Source: Bacteroidaceae bacterium
Lineage (GTDB): Bacteria; Bacteroidota; Bacteroidia; Bacteroidales; Bacteroidaceae
Length of the DNA: 64,000 nt
Assembly: GCA_017509605.1 (NCBI GenBank)
Contig: JAFWPH010000055.1
Coordinates: 1-64,000, forward strand
Reading direction: 5' to 3'
The position numbers and the translations under genes are program-made. This document shows positions 54,492 through 62,624 of this stretch, one piece after another. The notes beneath the pieces are model-generated. The model was not told the origin of the DNA. It worked only from the letters and a program-made list of their open reading frames with translations, and did not search any database. The first letter of the stretch is position 1. Each line of letters starts with the position of its first letter.

Positions 54492-55285
54492 CCTTCAAAA
54501 GTTATTTCTATTTCGTTTGTTAAGTTCTTTATCCTCGCTTTTCCCGTTCCAAGTTGTTCGGAATAGATTTCTCCGTTTGAGATGTTGTAAGAGAAAGTGT
54601 ATCGCCGGGTGATGTTGGTGGTATAGACATTCATCTCATACTGGCTGTCTTTGTAGAGAATCTCTACAGAGGCATTGGTTTGATCGCTGCCGTTCATTTC
54701 TCTGGGAAAATAAACGCCAGAGATGTCACGTGGTACCGTTTCCTCATTCACAGCGTATTCTGAGGGTGGCGGGAAGTTTGACGACGAATCTCTGGTAAAG
54801 ATCTTGTAAAGCAGCGCACATACGATAAAGACCAGGAGTACGGCTCCGACCCGAAGGGTCCACTTCTTCCAAGGATTGTCTCTCAGCGCATCGTATTCAC
54901 TCCTGCTGATCAGCACATTTCCTGATGGGGCAAATCCCTCGCGTTGGATTGTATCGAGCCTGCCCTTTGCTTCTTTAAGGTTTCTCAACTCCCAATACCT
55001 GATCAGTTGATAACCTTCCGGGGCATATCCTTCGCGTTGGATGGTTTCCAGTTTACCTCTTGCGTCGTTGAGGTTCCTCATCTGCGCATTTCCAACCAGT
55101 TGGAAACCCTCAGGAGCATAGCCCTGCACCTTCAGGTTCCTCAACTCGGTTTGGTCTTTGCGAAGCCTTTCGACCTCCTCCTTGCTGACCACGGTCACTT
55201 CTGAGCCAAGTGGCATACGACAATTGGCGCAGTAGTTGTATGCGTCGTCGTTCAGGTGTCCACATTTTCCACAAATCTTTGCCAT
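54473..55285 (-). CDS. Zinc-ribbon membrane protein with EGYAPEG repeats
   Basis: A 270-residue protein. A zinc ribbon (CGKCGHLNDDAYNYCANC, residues 4-21) is followed by a VVSKEEVERLRK motif and three about 30-residue repeats (VQGYAPEGFQLV, REGYAPEGYQLI, REGFAPSGNVLI) joined by NLNDARGKLETI and NLKEAKGRLDTI helices. A membrane helix (about 132-150) then leads to an outside beta domain of about 110 residues. The zinc-ribbon/ESY-type helix/membrane order resembles the WG-repeat protein at the end of the cluster. The function is unknown; it probably couples cytoplasm and periplasm. Confidence 0.72.
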   Translation of the reverse strand: MAKICGKCGHLNDDAYNYCANCRMPLGSEVTVVSKEEVERLRKDQTELRNLKVQGYAPEGFQLVGNAQMRNLNDARGKLETIQREGYAPEGYQLIRYWELRNLKEAKGRLDTIQREGFAPSGNVLISRSEYDALRDNPWKKWTLRVGAVLLVFIVCALLYKIFTRDSSSNFPPPSEYAVNEETVPRDISGVYFPREMNGSDQTNASVEILYKDSQYEMNVYTTNITRRYTFSYNISNGEIYSEQLGTGKARIKNLTNEIEITFEGWILVK

Positions 55286-55348
55286 AATGAATTTTGGTTA
55301 TCTGTCGGCATCAAAACATGGAGGGGGAAGAGGTCAGGCCAAGTCCCC

Positions 55349-58300
55349 TTACATTTTGATGTTCAATGTGTTGTCATTGAACAGCTGGCGTATGTCGCTG
55401 ACGATATTCATCGAGAATCCGTCCTCGTTCATGCCGCCATGCAGTATTCCTATCACTTTCCAGTTGTTGGCGAGCATCACCGGTCCCCCCGAGGATCCAT
55501 GTGTGGCACCCGCCTGGGTGCGGATGGCATCGAAAGTACGGGAGACACCCCGAGTGTTGGTGATTCGGCAGTTGCTCTCCGTATTACTGATAACTCCTTG
55601 TGTGAGCAGCATGCTGTCCGACACCTGTGTGCCCATGGGGAATCCGGCAATTTGGATGTATGTAGCCGGTTCGCGCGGTGTGTCCACATCTACGTGGAAG
55701 CATTTGGCTCCGTCGGGCAGGCTGTTGAGCTGAAGGATGGCGAAGTCATGCTGTGGGTTGTTCCAAAGCAATGTAGCCTGAGTGGCCATCTTCGTTCCCC
55801 TCATGTTGAGTGTGAAAGTGAAATTGTTTTCACCTTCCACCACATGGCTTGCCGTGAGCACATATCTGTTCTTGAGCGAGATGATGAACGCCGTACCCGA
55901 ACCGCCACGCAACTCAATCAGTCCGACGGAAGCATAAAGGTCGTTGCCGTTGGCCACGTAAGCGTCCTCTTCCTCTCCTGAGCAGTCGATTTGCCCGCTG
56001 TAGTATGCTGGATGGTCAAAGATGTCCAGTCCGTCATTTCCTTGTGCATTGTTTGCATCCTCAGTGCCTTCCACCAGAGGGAAGTCTTCCGGGATGATGC
56101 GCATTGCGAAATCCGTGTCGGCTTGCTGTTCGTGTGTTGCATTGTTGTAGCGTTCGTCACGATGGTCTTTGAGAATGGCCATCAATGTTCCCACCACCCC
56201 AGCATTTCCGAAATTGCGGTCTCTGACAAGGGATGCGAAATATCGAATAGCGGGCTCCTTGCAAGTATTGGGATCCATTCTTACCTGTGTCTTGGGATTA
56301 TTGGCCATACGCAGAAGAATCTCCCACAATTCCTCGTTGGTATAATCCGTGAAGTTAATGACGTTGCTCATTCGTCGTGACATACCGGGATTGACATTGA
56401 TCATCTGCTGCATTTCATTAGTGTAACCCGCCATGATGATGCAGAGTTTGTTCTCGTAGTCCCTATTGGTAATATTACCGACGATATCTGCCAGCACTCT
56501 CGGGCTTTGTGTGAGCATATAAGCCTCGTCGATGAAGAGCACCTTTCCAATGTTGTCCTCAAACAGTTTCTTCACTTGTTCAGGAGTTGATGTGAGCAAG
56601 TCATTACCGGCGATTTCCGTCATCACATTGGCGTCCTCGCTTTGGAGGACTCCCAGTTTCTGCAGTACCTCACCCATGATACGGGCGATGGTTGTCTTTC
56701 CCGTTCCCGGATTACCGCTGAACACGAAGTTGAGTTTGGGCATCTCAGGTTCAAAGTCATCAATGAGCCTCAGTTTGTTTCTTTCGGCGAGGCATTTGTT
56801 GAAGAGGTTCTTCACCACTTCTTTCACGCCTTGCTGTCCCACCAGCGCATTGAGGTCACCGAAAATCACCTTATGATTGAGCATAGACGGGTCGATGAGC
56901 ATGCGCAGTTTATCAGGCAGGTGACGGACGTCGAGAGGCTGTGTATCTCCGCTGTTGCGGTAGGTTCCCACGATGTTGTTGACGAGGTTTTCCATATCGC
57001 CCACATTACCGAACTTCTTGGTGCGGTACGCATACTTGAACTTGATGATGTTCTTGAGTGCCGTGCGGAACTCCTCGGTTGTAGGCACATTGATCATCTT
57101 CATGGAGATATTGAAGAGCACGTCGGGTTTGTAGTCATGGAAATAGAAGAATCCCAGGTTGTTGAACCTGCGTCGGAATCCCTTGTTTCCCTCATTGATG
57201 AGATGCATGATCTCGTCAGTATATCCTGCGAGAATGACGAGGGAGTCGTCGTTGTCCTCCATGAACTGTATGAGTACCTCGATAGCCTCTGAACCGTAGT
57301 TGACGTCGCCGTGGTCGTTGTCGCCCGACATGAGTCCATAGGCTTCGTCGATGAAGAGCACACCACCTCGGGCTCGCTCGCAGACCGCTCTTGTTTTCGG
57401 TCTTGTGCTTCCGATGTACTCACCGATGAGCTCGCTGACATCCACCTTGACGAAATGTCCTTTGGGCAGTAGTCCATCCTCACGAAGAATGTCGCCGAAG
57501 AGACGAGCCACCGTCGATTTACCTGTTCCGGGGCTTCCCATGAGCGCCATGTGTGGACGGAATCGTCCTCCCCCCGCTCCTGCTCGGTGTGCATTGAGCG
57601 CCCTTCTGTAGTCTTCGAACTGTTTCCTGATGTTGTCAATGCCTTGCATGGCATTGAGTTTGTCGATTGCTTTGATTGTATCCATGTTATTGATGATTTG
57701 ATCTAAGATTTCTATAGGCAATGTGATGAAATCACGCATCATGCGCAAGGTATTGGCATCCTTTTGCTTCTTGTCGGTAGATATGCCCTGCCACATCCTC
57801 AGCACTACATGATCCCAGGGAACGTTTCCAAAGATATGGGGCAGTCCCTCTGTGATTCGTCTTCTGTTCAGCAGGTTGGCAATTTCGTCACGTTCGGGGT
57901 CAGCCATAAAGAAGACTGTCTTGAGGACTTGTTTCTTAGTGTTTCCCTCTTTGTCGGTAGTGGGGATGAGGTCCTCGAGCATGAGGTCCTTGAATGGCGG
58001 TCGGAAGAGGAATTTGTCGCTTCCGTTCTTCAGTTCCTCCGCGAATGCCTCGTTGGACTTGAAGTCGTAGAGCGCGATGATCTTGAGTCCGATATTCCGT
58101 CTGATATAGTTGGCCCTGATGTTGCTGAGTTGGTTCTCATACATCTTCTGTTCGTCCTCATCATATTGTAGCGTGTTAGGATTGACAAATACCACCGCCA
58201 CCTTTCGCTGCGCGTCACGTTCGACCATTCCGTTGACCGAGCTGAAGAATCCAACACTCTGAGTGACCGTATAGACTCTGCCGAGGCTGTTGCTGATCAC

Positions 58301-58696
58301 TTGTATAGAAGGATGGCGAGTGGTGTTGTCATCAGCATTGCTTGTCGGGTTGTTTCCATTAGCGGCATTGGCCTGTCGGTTCACATTGCGGCTCTTGGCC
58401 ATGGGTCCCTTTCCAGCGAAGAAGTCCCTGCGCTGAGGTGCAGCAGGAGCGTTCTGCTGTGGTGCGTTGAACCCGAAGAAGTCGATGAGTTGTTGCTGTT
58501 CGAAAGAGAAGGCCTTGTCGTCATAGAACACAGTAATGTATCCCTCCTGCCTGAGATAGAGGTATAGTGCCTCATAGAGGTTGTTGACACGCAAGTCTGC
58601 AGTGACATATACCTCATCTGTCCTGTTCACGCCGTAGATGGCGGTGAAGAGACCTCTTTCGTTGATGTTGAGAGCATCGATTCGCTGTGTGATCAT
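55349..58696 (-). CDS. Double AAA+ (CbbX/SpoVK-type) ATPase fused to a trypsin-like protease
   Basis: A 1115-residue multidomain protein. After an N-terminal domain (about 1-350), the first AAA+ module has GSPGTGKS (about 389-396) and VLFIDEAYGLM; the second has GNPGTGKT (about 655-662) and VLFIDEAYMLTQ. Both belong to the CbbX/SpoVK/ClpX-like group that remodels proteins. The C-terminus (about 925-1115) is a trypsin-like serine protease with all three residues: ASHVV (His, about 948), PQHDFAIL (Asp, about 982) and GSSGGPV (Ser, about 1068). Unfolding and cleavage are thus joined in one chain. There is no signal peptide, so the protease should act in the cytoplasm, which is unusual for a trypsin fold. 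Confidence 0.88.
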   Translation of the reverse strand: MITQRIDALNINERGLFTAIYGVNRTDEVYVTADLRVNNLYEALYLYLRQEGYITVFYDDKAFSFEQQQLIDFFGFNAPQQNAPAAPQRRDFFAGKGPMAKSRNVNRQANAANGNNPTSNADDNTTRHPSIQVISNSLGRVYTVTQSVGFFSSVNGMVERDAQRKVAVVFVNPNTLQYDEDEQKMYENQLSNIRANYIRRNIGLKIIALYDFKSNEAFAEELKNGSDKFLFRPPFKDLMLEDLIPTTDKEGNTKKQVLKTVFFMADPERDEIANLLNRRRITEGLPHIFGNVPWDHVVLRMWQGISTDKKQKDANTLRMMRDFITLPIEILDQIINNMDTIKAIDKLNAMQGIDNIRKQFEDYRRALNAHRAGAGGGRFRPHMALMGSPGTGKSTVARLFGDILREDGLLPKGHFVKVDVSELIGEYIGSTRPKTRAVCERARGGVLFIDEAYGLMSGDNDHGDVNYGSEAIEVLIQFMEDNDDSLVILAGYTDEIMHLINEGNKGFRRRFNNLGFFYFHDYKPDVLFNISMKMINVPTTEEFRTALKNIIKFKYAYRTKKFGNVGDMENLVNNIVGTYRNSGDTQPLDVRHLPDKLRMLIDPSMLNHKVIFGDLNALVGQQGVKEVVKNLFNKCLAERNKLRLIDDFEPEMPKLNFVFSGNPGTGKTTIARIMGEVLQKLGVLQSEDANVMTEIAGNDLLTSTPEQVKKLFEDNIGKVLFIDEAYMLTQSPRVLADIVGNITNRDYENKLCIIMAGYTNEMQQMINVNPGMSRRMSNVINFTDYTNEELWEILLRMANNPKTQVRMDPNTCKEPAIRYFASLVRDRNFGNAGVVGTLMAILKDHRDERYNNATHEQQADTDFAMRIIPEDFPLVEGTEDANNAQGNDGLDIFDHPAYYSGQIDCSGEEEDAYVANGNDLYASVGLIELRGGSGTAFIISLKNRYVLTASHVVEGENNFTFTLNMRGTKMATQATLLWNNPQHDFAILQLNSLPDGAKCFHVDVDTPREPATYIQIAGFPMGTQVSDSMLLTQGVISNTESNCRITNTRGVSRTFDAIRTQAGATHGSSGGPVMLANNWKVIGILHGGMNEDGFSMNIVSDIRQLFNDNTLNIKM

Positions 58697-58721
58697 GGGT
58701 TTACCTTTTTTTCTTTTTTGT

Positions 58722-58798
58722 GATTTCGTGATTTCGTAATAACGTTATTTCGAAGAATGCGTTATCACAGTGACTTCGTTATAACGTTATTACGAAAT
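58722..58798. repeat. TTCGTTATAACGTTATT repeats in the cluster
   Basis: The 123-nt gap between the long coiled-coil gene and the AAA+ gene contains GTGATTTCGTGATTTCGTAATAACGTTATTTCG-like units with the palindromes AATAACGTTATT and CGTTATAACG. They match the motif before fucI at 38620-38675. Confidence 0.6.
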
Positions 58799-58819
58799 AT
58801 TGAAGGTTGTTATCGAGCG

Positions 58820-60328
58820 TTATTTTCTTCTGTTCACGGCTTTGTCCACGTCTTTGGCAGCTCCTTTGCGGCGCAGTTTCTGTGGATCCTTCAGCTGCGG
58901 TATCTTGCCGTCGCCACCACAAGCGGGTGCCTTGATGCTTCCGAGTTTATGTCCGCTCTTCTCGATTTCGCGCTTGATTTGTTCCATGCGAGTCTGGAAT
59001 GCTCCTTCTGCCTCCACACGTTCGTCGTTGCGATGGAAGATGATCTTGTTGACCGTTGTTCCATTCTGCTCTTCAGGCAGGATGAGTATGGAGAGTTGCT
59101 CACCTGTGGAATGACGCTCAAGCACGGCGTATGTACCTTCGCGGCAGTCGTCGTCCTCCTCACCACCCATGAAACCAGGGGCGTCCTTCAGTTCCCATCC
59201 CTGGTCGAGCATGGCATTGAGGATGTCGTTGGAGACAGCCACGCGGCACTCGCTCAAGATGCCGAGGTTGACCGCCTCCTGGCGCAGTTCGTCAGCCTGT
59301 TCTTTCATCAGGTTGAGTTTGGCAATCAGCTGGTCGAGTTCTTCCATGTCGGGCTGTTCGCTGTCGATGCGCTTCTGCACCTCCTTGATCTGCTGTTCCA
59401 GTTGGCTGTACTTGCCGTGTGTCCAGTAGTCGGCCTGCAGTTCCTCAGTCTTGCTTTCGTCGTAGATGCTGTTGACCTTGAGTTTCATGTTTTCCTGCAT
59501 GAGTCTCAACAAGGCATCAGCCATGGTTTTGGCCAGTTTGTGCTTTGCCTGCCATTTCAGGTGTTCGCGCACTGCTTCTGCTTCCATGACGAGTGCATCG
59601 TCCACGAGGTTGTTGGCGTCGGTGATGGAACATGTTCCCGGGTTGGACTTGATTCCGCGGAGACGTTGTTCCAGCAGTGCCACTTTGTCCTGCATGCTCT
59701 GTGGCGCGAATCGTGCCACAGGTGTTCTTTGGCGTATGGTGTCGAGAAGTGCGAGCGCCTCGCCTGCTGCGAGCAGTTTGTTGTTCTCGTCCTGCTGGCG
59801 CAAGTCGTAGAGGTTCTTGACGTTGGCGTTGATGGTGTTGATTTGCTGCTGTTGGTTTTGGAAACGCTTGTTCACGTCCTTCTCGAGTTGGTTGAGATTG
59901 TTGTTGAGCGTGTTCAGTCCATCAGCGAGTGATTCAATCTCGTCCTGCATCTCTTCCATGGCCTCACTCTGTTTATCGAGTGCATCGTAGATCTCGTCGC
60001 GGAGGTTGCGCAGTGCCTGTGTGTGTTTCTGGTCAATGGCTCTTAGGTTAGCCCTCAATTTCCGTGCGTTGTCGTCAATACGCGCTCCCAGGCTTTTCTG
60101 GACATCGTCGATGTGGCTGTCGAGGTTGGCAGCGAGTGTATTGATGTTCTGATAGAGTTCTCGTCTTGTGTCTTCTATCATCCATCGTGCGTTCTGGTCA
60201 GCTTGGTTGAGGACTTTCTGTTCTGCGTTTCTGATTTCGTTCTGCAATTGTCCGCGCAGGCGGTTGATGCCTCTTTCGAGTCCATCGTTGATACCATCAA
60301 GTGTGGTTGATTTTACATCTCTACTCAT
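58820..60328 (-). CDS. Long coiled-coil protein
   Basis: A 502-residue cytoplasmic protein dominated by coiled coil. The first about 200 residues carry heptads with regular N, Q and L (LNTLNNNLNQLEKDVNKRFQ). A mixed region (about 205-370) continues with helices, and the last about 130 residues form a more globular part (GWELKDAPGFMGGEEDDDCREGTYAVLERH) ending in a very basic tail (RRKGAAKDVDKAVNRRK). It has no family signature that I recognise. The layout suits a scaffold or a sensor that links the radical SAM and AAA+ proteins encoded on either side. Confidence 0.68.
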   Translation of the reverse strand: MSRDVKSTTLDGINDGLERGINRLRGQLQNEIRNAEQKVLNQADQNARWMIEDTRRELYQNINTLAANLDSHIDDVQKSLGARIDDNARKLRANLRAIDQKHTQALRNLRDEIYDALDKQSEAMEEMQDEIESLADGLNTLNNNLNQLEKDVNKRFQNQQQQINTINANVKNLYDLRQQDENNKLLAAGEALALLDTIRQRTPVARFAPQSMQDKVALLEQRLRGIKSNPGTCSITDANNLVDDALVMEAEAVREHLKWQAKHKLAKTMADALLRLMQENMKLKVNSIYDESKTEELQADYWTHGKYSQLEQQIKEVQKRIDSEQPDMEELDQLIAKLNLMKEQADELRQEAVNLGILSECRVAVSNDILNAMLDQGWELKDAPGFMGGEEDDDCREGTYAVLERHSTGEQLSILILPEEQNGTTVNKIIFHRNDERVEAEGAFQTRMEQIKREIEKSGHKLGSIKAPACGGDGKIPQLKDPQKLRRKGAAKDVDKAVNRRK

Positions 60329-60341
60329 AGTGTTTTAAGAT

Positions 60342-60926
60342 TTAAAGTTTGTGTTTGTGTGGGACTCCAATCGTTGTCGCTGTTGCCGCGTCTTGGGCCA
60401 CGTATTCAATTTTTCTGATTCCATCCGCCATTTGGTCGAGATATTTGTCGAGTCGGTGGCTCAGTGGGATGATGCGCTGGTTTGATGAGCCACGAATGCC
60501 CTTGTTGTCGTTCAGTTCCTCCACATATTCTCCGTCAATCAGCACATCCACGTATTGCAGTGCTTCTTTGGCGTGAGTGATGTGTTCGAGTTGTTCTATC
60601 GTGTAGCCCGTGTAAACAATCACGGTGAGTTCAGGTCTGTACTGATGCACCAGTTCGAGCAGTCTGTTCAACTGGCCAGCCTGGAGGAAAGGCTCTCCCC
60701 CACTGACGGTCAGTCCGTCAATCCGGCTGTTGTCCACGATATCTGTGGCCAGAGCCTCGATGTCAATCTCCGTTCCGCCGTCCAAGGATTGGCTTTCAGG
60801 TGTGACACACCCCTTGCATCTTCGGTGGCATCCCTGCGTCCACAGCACATAGCGCAGCCCCGGCCCCAGCACGTGTGTGCCTTCTCGACAGATGTCGAAG
60901 AGTCGTATGTTATGATTTGATGACAT
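60342..60926 (-). CDS. NrdG-like radical SAM activating protein
   Basis: A 194-residue radical SAM protein of the NrdG (anaerobic ribonucleotide reductase activase) type. The cluster-binding motif is CHRRCKGC (Cys33, 37, 40), spacing CX3CX2C. GLTVSGGEPF binds SAM and VIVYTGYTIEQL is the next conserved strand. Such proteins normally install a glycyl radical on a partner enzyme. No NrdD or other glycyl-radical enzyme lies in the window, so a different target must be supposed. The gene overlaps the coiled-coil gene before it by 17 nt and sits 13 nt before the next. Confidence 0.88.
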   Translation of the reverse strand: MSSNHNIRLFDICREGTHVLGPGLRYVLWTQGCHRRCKGCVTPESQSLDGGTEIDIEALATDIVDNSRIDGLTVSGGEPFLQAGQLNRLLELVHQYRPELTVIVYTGYTIEQLEHITHAKEALQYVDVLIDGEYVEELNDNKGIRGSSNQRIIPLSHRLDKYLDQMADGIRKIEYVAQDAATATTIGVPHKHKL

Positions 60927-61326
60927 TCTCGATCTGCAGTTTGTCGCGGCTTTGTATCACCGATTTCAATTGTTCGTCGTACTTGGTCAGCAGTCGTGAT
61001 ATACGTTCGTCAAGTTCTTTCAGTTGTTCGTTCACTGATTCCGTCTGCTGCAGTATATCCATGTTGAGGCGTCGGTGTGTCTCCAGTTGCGGTTTCCTCT
61101 TCTCGTATTCATTATGGAGTTTCTGGAGTCTTTCCTGAAGTTGTGAGACGAAGGGTGCGGTGTCAATGTTATCGAGCCGCCTCAGGCATTCCTCGGATAA
61201 GATGGAGAGCAAGACAGCCAGTTTCATTGTATTGTCGCTATTCTCCACCGTTTGGAGTTGTGACTGAATCTCTGATTCTATGTCTCTGAGTCCGATGTCG
61301 GACATCATGTTCTGTAAGTCTGTCAT
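60910..61326 (-). CDS. Small coiled-coil hypothetical protein
   Basis: A 138-residue all-helical protein with heptad-like LQERLQKLHNEYEKRKPQLE and LKELDERISRLLTKYDEQL segments, and no cysteines or membrane helix. I do not recognise a family. It is the second gene of the cluster, 21 nt after the first, and overlaps the radical SAM gene, so it may be a partner of that enzyme. Confidence 0.65.
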   Translation of the reverse strand: MTDLQNMMSDIGLRDIESEIQSQLQTVENSDNTMKLAVLLSILSEECLRRLDNIDTAPFVSQLQERLQKLHNEYEKRKPQLETHRRLNMDILQQTESVNEQLKELDERISRLLTKYDEQLKSVIQSRDKLQIENVIKS

Positions 61327-61347
61327 ATCGTTGTCTTATTTTGAGTA

Positions 61348-62205
61348 TCAGAAAATGCTGTGCAGCCTTGTAATTTTCTCCGTTCCGTCAGCAATGGCTT
61401 TCGCCGTTAGGAAGATGTTCCTATACGCGTCGGTTTGGGTTTTGAACGAAATATACTTCACGTTTGTTCCCGCCACGAGAGCGTCAGGTTGTCGGAGTTC
61501 AGGCAAAACGTCCTTCCACTTCTTGTCGAGCCAAAATGAAGAGTTGAGCGTGTTTCCCTCCATTGGGACGACGAGCGGAGTTGACCATCTGTTGAGCCAC
61601 CTCCCGAGTTGAGCGCCAGACACAGATAGACCGACGCCATCCGAATTGAGTTTGTCAGGAAGGATATAGGCAGGTTGAACATCGTCGTTGCGATGACTGG
61701 GTATGACCTTGAAATTAGCGAATCTTCGCTGCATCGCATACATCAGCATGTTGAAGTCGGTGTGCTCGCCTATGACGAAAGCCGGCAGATGGTCATGCCG
61801 GGGTATGATCGTCATATAGTCGGTGATTTTACACATGGCTTTTTCCGGCAGATACTGGTCGTAATACGTGTCGTATTCAAACCGTTGTCCATTGTGAAAA
61901 AACATGGCGTTCCACCCCTGTGTGTCAACCTGTCCTCCACTTACATGTTCCAGTACGTGGGTAAATGAGAAAGGATGCTGGTTCATGCCGTCGATGCTCA
62001 GTTGGAGTGTTCCTTGTCGTTCAGCGCAATGGCACAGATAGGTCTCGATGCAGTCTTGACGAATAACAATCAACATGAAGTCGTCTCTTGCTTCCAAATG
62101 ACAGCAACAGTAGAAAGCCTCACGTTCGGCCTGCGACACAAAGTCGGGGTCGTTGAGTTTGTCCTCGAGATAGTGTTGATATGTTAAGGTTAAGTTCATA
62201 AGCAT
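61348..62205 (-). CDS. Hypothetical protein, first gene of the cluster
   Basis: A 285-residue protein of unknown family, with no signal peptide or membrane helix. It has several cysteines and histidines in AFYCCCHLEARDDF and ETYLCHCAERQG, a HVLEHVSGGQVDTQGW segment and an SFWLDKKWKDVLPEL part. The start could also be the ATG two codons later. A promoter with -7 TAAATTTG lies about 120 nt upstream. It leads the 13-gene run, but nothing in the sequence tells its role. Confidence 0.65.
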   Translation of the reverse strand: MLMNLTLTYQHYLEDKLNDPDFVSQAEREAFYCCCHLEARDDFMLIVIRQDCIETYLCHCAERQGTLQLSIDGMNQHPFSFTHVLEHVSGGQVDTQGWNAMFFHNGQRFEYDTYYDQYLPEKAMCKITDYMTIIPRHDHLPAFVIGEHTDFNMLMYAMQRRFANFKVIPSHRNDDVQPAYILPDKLNSDGVGLSVSGAQLGRWLNRWSTPLVVPMEGNTLNSSFWLDKKWKDVLPELRQPDALVAGTNVKYISFKTQTDAYRNIFLTAKAIADGTEKITRLHSIF

Positions 62206-62326
62206 AGTGTTTTATCAAGATAGTTCTTCATAGTTTGATCTTTGACTTTCCCGTCAGAAAAAGAGAATCGGGGTTTCTTTCCAATGATAAGGATATCTTT
62301 CATCCGCTTTTTCCGACATCGCGTTG

Positions 62327-62358
62327 CAAATTTAATGCATTTTTTTGTATGCGCACAA
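62327..62358 (-). promoter_or_regulatory. Promoter of the zinc-ribbon/kinase/AAA+ cluster
   Basis: On the minus strand TTG (62356-62358), 21 nt, then TAAATTTG (62327-62334) fits the Bacteroidetes consensus. It leaves a leader of about 115 nt before the first cluster gene. It also shows that the minus-strand ORF at 62196-62468, which overlaps it, is not a gene. Confidence 0.6.
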
Positions 62359-62482
62359 GACAATCTGTAGAAAAAGTCGGGTAACCGGTCTTTTTTAGGT
62401 ACAAAAGTCAGAAGGAATTGAAGAATGAAGGCAAAAGTCACAAAGAAACGGATGACAGGCATCTTCATCCACTGTTTTTGTC

Positions 62483-62490
62483 TATTTTTG
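62483..62490 (+). promoter_or_regulatory. -7 box before the ECF sigma factor gene
   Basis: TATTTTTG matches the -7 consensus and lies 135 nt before the sigma factor ATG. No good -33 element is seen. The stretch between the divergent promoters (62359-62482) contains no gene. Confidence 0.45.
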
Positions 62491-62624
62491 CGGAAAAAAG
62501 TAGAAAATGGTGAAAAAAGCGCGAAACAAGCGTGATATTTTTCCTTTATTGTCGTATAACGAGTAGAGGGGCCTTCTAAAAATTCCCCGTTTACATATAT
62601 TAATAATCAAAAACAGGACTGGTG

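Noticed and set aside
45879-62205. Type VI secretion regulatory cluster (kinase, PP2C, FHA)
   Set aside because: No sheath, tube, baseplate or ClpV genes are present, so the similarity stops at the signalling proteins.
62196-62468. Minus-strand ORF of 90 codons with a hydrophobic start
   Set aside because: It overlaps the predicted promoter of the cluster and runs into the first cluster gene; composition is not convincing.
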